From the NCBI RefSeq assembly GCF_000936425.1, contig NZ_AVFK01000004.1:62001-126000 (forward strand): 64,000 nucleotides of DNA, given 5' to 3'. Below are positions 61,439 to 64,000 of this stretch, piece after piece. Position 1 is the stretch's first letter. Each line of letters starts with the position of its first letter. The notes beneath the pieces are model-generated. The model did no database searches, was not told the DNA's origin, and saw only the letters and a program-made list of their open reading frames with translations. Origin of the DNA: Skermanella aerolata KACC 11604 (lineage in GTDB: Bacteria > Pseudomonadota > Alphaproteobacteria > Azospirillales > Azospirillaceae). The position numbers and the translations under genes were made by a program.

Positions 61439-61930
61439 ATGACTGGGCCGATGAAGCTGCGCGCGGAAGACCGGGATGATCTTCACGTAATCTCCGGCTG
61501 CTTGCAGGACGCCATCGTGCCGATCGGCGAGATGTGCTTCCTGCCCGATGAAAAGCGGTTCGTCATGGTGGCCAACCGCTTCAAATGGGAAAGCGCCGCG
61601 GAGGAAGACCTCCCCGACACCGTGCCCCAGCAGCTGACCGACGTCAGCTACGACGGCGACGGCGAGGACGACGTCATGGTCCCGTTCGAGCGGACCAACT
61701 GCGGCGTCTGTTTCGACGGCGTCATCGCCGTCAAGACCCGCAACATCGACCTGCACGAACGCCGCCAGATGCTGGCCCTCCTGACCGTCGTCCAGGGGGA
61801 AGGCGGCATCGTCCTGCATTTCTCCGGCGGCGCCTGCATCAAGCTGGAATGCGACCATTGGGTCTGCCGCCTCCAAGACATCGGCGAACCCTGGCCCACC
61901 AGCCGCCGCCCGGCCCACCCGCTGGATTGA
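61439..61930 (+). CDS. DUF2948 family protein
   Basis: This 163-residue protein is found next to murA in many alphaproteobacteria and has no known function. Family blocks are LRAEDRDDLHVISGCLQDAI, FVMVANRFKWE, then FERTNCGVCFDGV and GGACIKLECDHW. ATG 61439 has GTGAGGAG upstream and excludes a longer frame from 61364. In many relatives hisD follows; here a palindromic repeat and wecB follow. The TGA stop begins a repeat arm (TGATTCCAAAAGTCGAGG). Confidence 0.85.
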   Translation: MTGPMKLRAEDRDDLHVISGCLQDAIVPIGEMCFLPDEKRFVMVANRFKWESAAEEDLPDTVPQQLTDVSYDGDGEDDVMVPFERTNCGVCFDGVIAVKTRNIDLHERRQMLALLTVVQGEGGIVLHFSGGACIKLECDHWVCRLQDIGEPWPTSRRPAHPLD

Positions 61931-62071
61931 TTCCAAAAGTCGAGGAGATCGACCGGCGCTCCGGAAATGTTGGGCCACGGCCCAACCTACGAGTGGCGTC
62001 ACCTGTAGGTTGGGCCGTGGCCCAACAACAGCGTTCCCGATGGTTCAACGTCTTCGGCATCTGGTGTGATT
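61928..62071. repeat. Nested palindromic element abutting the DUF2948 stop codon
   Basis: Core arms 61968–61990 and 62005–62027 are perfect 23-nt inverted repeats, the same as the other copies. The left outer arm begins at the stop TGA (TGATTCCAAAAGTC). On the right, GTCTTCGGCATCTGGTGT is the mirror of the TGATACCAGAAGCCGAAGAC consensus. The flanking genes here are co-directional, not convergent. Confidence 0.8.
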
Positions 62072-62141
62072 GACAAAAACAATAAAAAACGCGGAAACTT
62101 CAACCGAAGGCCCTGATCCATGACGAATACTCACGCCCAAC

Positions 62142-62274
62142 TACCACCATCCCGGTGGTAACCCGTCCTGGTATCCGCTCCTTTAGTAAACGACCTTAGG
62201 CGACATTGACCCTGTGCCTCAAGGTCGAGCACTTTTCCTGACTGTAGCTCAAGGCCGGGCACTGCGTCCCGGCC
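62142..62274. promoter_or_regulatory. Leader region of wecB with hairpins and a direct repeat
   Basis: TACCACC and GGTGGTA (62142–62160) form a hairpin with a 5-nt loop. GGCCGGG and CCCGGCC (62253–62274) form a second. CTCAAGGTCGAGCACT (62218) is repeated 30 nt on as CTCAAGGCCGGGCACT. The region lies in the 225 nt before wecB and may be a promoter or leader that controls the sugar-nucleotide genes. No known riboswitch is recognised. Confidence 0.4.
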
Positions 62275-62295
62275 ACCCGCCAGCGGTTAGGACGG

Positions 62296-63417
62296 ATGCG
62301 GAAAATACTCTCGGTCATCGGTACCCGGCCCGAAGCGATCAAGATGGCCCCGGTCATCAGCGCGCTCAACGGCGCGCCCGGCGTTGAAAACATCGTCTGC
62401 GTGACCGGTCAGCACCGCACCATGCTCGACCAGGTGCTTCAGCTGTTCCGGATCGTGCCCGACCACGACCTCGCCATCATGAAGCCCGGCCAGACCCTGG
62501 CCGACATCACCACCGCCGTCCTGACCGGCCTGACCCACCTGTTCGAGGAGATCAAGCCCGATCGAGTGCTGGTCCACGGCGACACGACAACGGCGATGGC
62601 CGCCGCCATGGCCGCCTTCTACGCCCGCATCCCCGTGGCCCATGTCGAAGCCGGCCTGCGCACCGGAGACCTCCAGCAGCCCTGGCCGGAGGAGATGAAC
62701 CGCAAGGTCATCGACAGCATGGCCGACGTGCTGTTCGCCCCGACAGAAAGTGGGCGCGCCAATCTCCTGCGCGAAGGGCTGGAGAACCGCCGCATCCTCG
62801 TCACCGGCAACACCGTGATCGACGCGCTGCTCCACACCGTGGACCGCCTGCGCGGCGACGGCGCGCTGACCGCCGAGATGGACGCGAGGTTCGGCTTCCT
62901 GGCCGAGAACAAGCGGATGATCCTGGTCACCGCCCACCGCCGCGAAAGCTTCGGCGGCGGTTTCGAGCGGATCTGCCACGCCCTGGCCCAGCTCGGCGAC
63001 CGGGGCGACACCTCGGTCGTCTACCCCGTCCACCTCAACCCCAACGTCCGCGAGCCGGTCATGCGGCTGCTCGGCGACCGGCCCAACGTCCACCTGATCG
63101 AGCCGCAGGACTACCTGCCGTTCGTCCACCTGATGGAGCGGTCCACGCTGATCGTCACCGACAGCGGCGGCTTGCAGGAGGAAGCCCCCTCGCTCGGCAA
63201 GCCGGTGCTGGTGATGCGCGACGTGACCGAACGCCCCGAAGCGGTCGAGGCCGGCACCGTCCAGCTCGTCGGCACCGACACCGCCCGCATCGTCGGGGCA
63301 GCCAACCGCCTGCTCGACGACGAGCAGGCCTATGCCCAGGCGCGCCGCGCCCACAATCCCTATGGTGACGGCCATGCTGCCAAGCGAATCGTCAAGGAGT
63401 TGACCCGTGCAGCATAA
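62296..63417 (+). CDS. wecB: UDP-N-acetylglucosamine 2-epimerase (non-hydrolysing)
   Basis: This 373-residue enzyme makes UDP-N-acetylmannosamine. The N-terminus [17 protein letters not shown] is diagnostic. Further blocks are [36 protein letters not shown] and [20 protein letters not shown], which contribute to UDP binding. It is followed by the wecC-like dehydrogenase with an 11-nt overlap, the standard ManNAcA pathway pair. The product is a precursor of surface polysaccharide. Confidence 0.95.
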   Translation: MRKILSVIGTRPEAIKMAPVISALNGAPGVENIVCVTGQHRTMLDQVLQLFRIVPDHDLAIMKPGQTLADITTAVLTGLTHLFEEIKPDRVLVHGDTTTAMAAAMAAFYARIPVAHVEAGLRTGDLQQPWPEEMNRKVIDSMADVLFAPTESGRANLLREGLENRRILVTGNTVIDALLHTVDRLRGDGALTAEMDARFGFLAENKRMILVTAHRRESFGGGFERICHALAQLGDRGDTSVVYPVHLNPNVREPVMRLLGDRPNVHLIEPQDYLPFVHLMERSTLIVTDSGGLQEEAPSLGKPVLVMRDVTERPEAVEAGTVQLVGTDTARIVGAANRLLDDEQAYAQARRAHNPYGDGHAAKRIVKELTRAA

Positions 63418-64000
63418 ATTCTCCCGCGTCGCGATCATCGGCCTCGGCTATATCGGCCTGCCGACCGCAGCCACGCTCGCCAGCCGGGGCGTCGAGGTGA
63501 TCGGCGTCGATGTCAACGAGCACGCCGTCTCCATGATCACGCAGGGCAAGGTCCATTTCAGCGAACCGGACCTCGACATGCTGGTCCGCGCCGCCGTGAT
63601 GACCGGCAAGCTGCGCGCCGTCGTGACGCCGGAGCCGGCGGAAGCCTTCATCATCGCGGTGCCGACCCCGCTGACCGACGACAAGCGCCCCGACCTCAGC
63701 TTCATCGACGCCGCCGCCGACTCGATCGCCCCGGTGCTGGAAGCCGGCAACCTGATCGTTCTGGAATCCACGTCCCCGGTCGGCACCTCCGCCCGCCTGT
63801 CGCGCCAGCTCGCCGAACTCCGCCCCGACCTGACCTTCCCCCACACGGCCGGCGAACGCTCCGACATCCGCATCGCCTATTGCCCGGAACGCATCCTGCC
63901 CGGCCGCATGGTGCTGGAACTGGTTGAGAACGACCGCATCATCGGCGGCCTGACCCCCGCCTGCGCCGCCCGCGCCGACCAGCTCTACCGCATCTTCGTC
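63407..64000 (+). CDS. wecC: UDP-N-acetyl-D-mannosaminuronate dehydrogenase, 5' part (truncated by window)
   Basis: The frame opens at a GTG with AAGGAG 7 nt upstream, inside the end of wecB. It runs to the window edge (198 codons) with [20 protein letters not shown] as NAD-binding motif. Further blocks are [20 protein letters not shown] and [13 protein letters not shown], which are typical of the UDP-ManNAc 6-dehydrogenase family. It should oxidise UDP-ManNAc to UDP-ManNAcA. The missing C-terminal part carries the catalytic Cys and lies outside this window. Confidence 0.92.
   Translation, partial: MQHKFSRVAIIGLGYIGLPTAATLASRGVEVIGVDVNEHAVSMITQGKVHFSEPDLDMLVRAAVMTGKLRAVVTPEPAEAFIIAVPTPLTDDKRPDLSFIDAAADSIAPVLEAGNLIVLESTSPVGTSARLSRQLAELRPDLTFPHTAGERSDIRIAYCPERILPGRMVLELVENDRIIGGLTPACAARADQLYRIFV

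Overview
The window is GC-rich alphaproteobacterial chromosome, most like the Rhodospirillales (Azospirillum/Skermanella-type). This rests on codon bias so strong that almost every gene has a long antisense shadow frame, the murA–DUF2948 pair, a complete pqqABCDE operon and the bdhA–patatin (DUF3734) pair. It is inference from gene content, not from a marker-gene tree. No phage, insertion sequence, integrase or CRISPR array is visible.

Layout. 1–5.2 kb: the end of a sensor kinase with its response regulator, a stand-alone GDP-fucose synthase, a small lipoprotein and an oligo-1,6-glucosidase. 5.4–16.5 kb: patatin lipase and 3-hydroxybutyrate dehydrogenase, a cupin, an MFS transporter with a flavin disulfide reductase, MsrA, a peroxiredoxin, a LysR regulator, an M3 peptidase, an orphan CcdA antitoxin and two small proteins. 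16.5–23.7 kb: a five-gene ureide/hydantoin and glyoxylate cluster with a divergent RpiR regulator and matching operator-like palindromes. 23.8–27.6 kb: small stress-type and uncharacterised proteins. 28–32.5 kb: an Rrf2 regulator and sulfate ABC transporter cysPTWA. 32.6–36.1 kb: a probable D-apionate pathway (apnO, oiaK, and a RuBisCO-like oiaX). 37.9–41.1 kb: PQQ biosynthesis, including the 25-residue pqqA. 41.3–48.5 kb: a PAP2 phosphatase, a large PEP-carboxylase-like protein with altered catalytic motif, an APH–AAA fusion and a universal stress protein. 49.1–56.6 kb: a polysaccharide ABC exporter in one operon with a MotA/MotB (ZorA/ZorB)-like motor pair, a tandem glycosyltransferase and a secreted DUF4214 protein. 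56.8–64 kb: tRNA-Thr, dapB, a lytic transglycosylase, dcd, murA, DUF2948, wecB and the start of wecC.

The best candidate for an undescribed system is the operon at 49.1–52.7 kb. An ion-driven 5:2-type motor pair is apparently co-transcribed with the ATPase and permease of a capsule/O-antigen exporter, beside a large glycosyltransferase and without any Zorya effector gene. The second is a family of nested palindromic elements that sit exactly against gene stop codons, mostly between convergent genes. Other points of interest are the degenerate PEP-carboxylase-like protein, a 69-nt symmetric palindrome upstream of bdhA, and a probable ATT start codon for the PAP2 phosphatase.

How the genes combine: the ureide and apionate clusters both feed C2/C3 acids (glyoxylate, glycolate, 3-phosphoglycerate) into central metabolism. 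PQQ supports periplasmic dehydrogenases. wecB/wecC, fcl, the glycosyltransferase and the ABC exporter point to surface polysaccharide made from amino- and deoxy-sugars.
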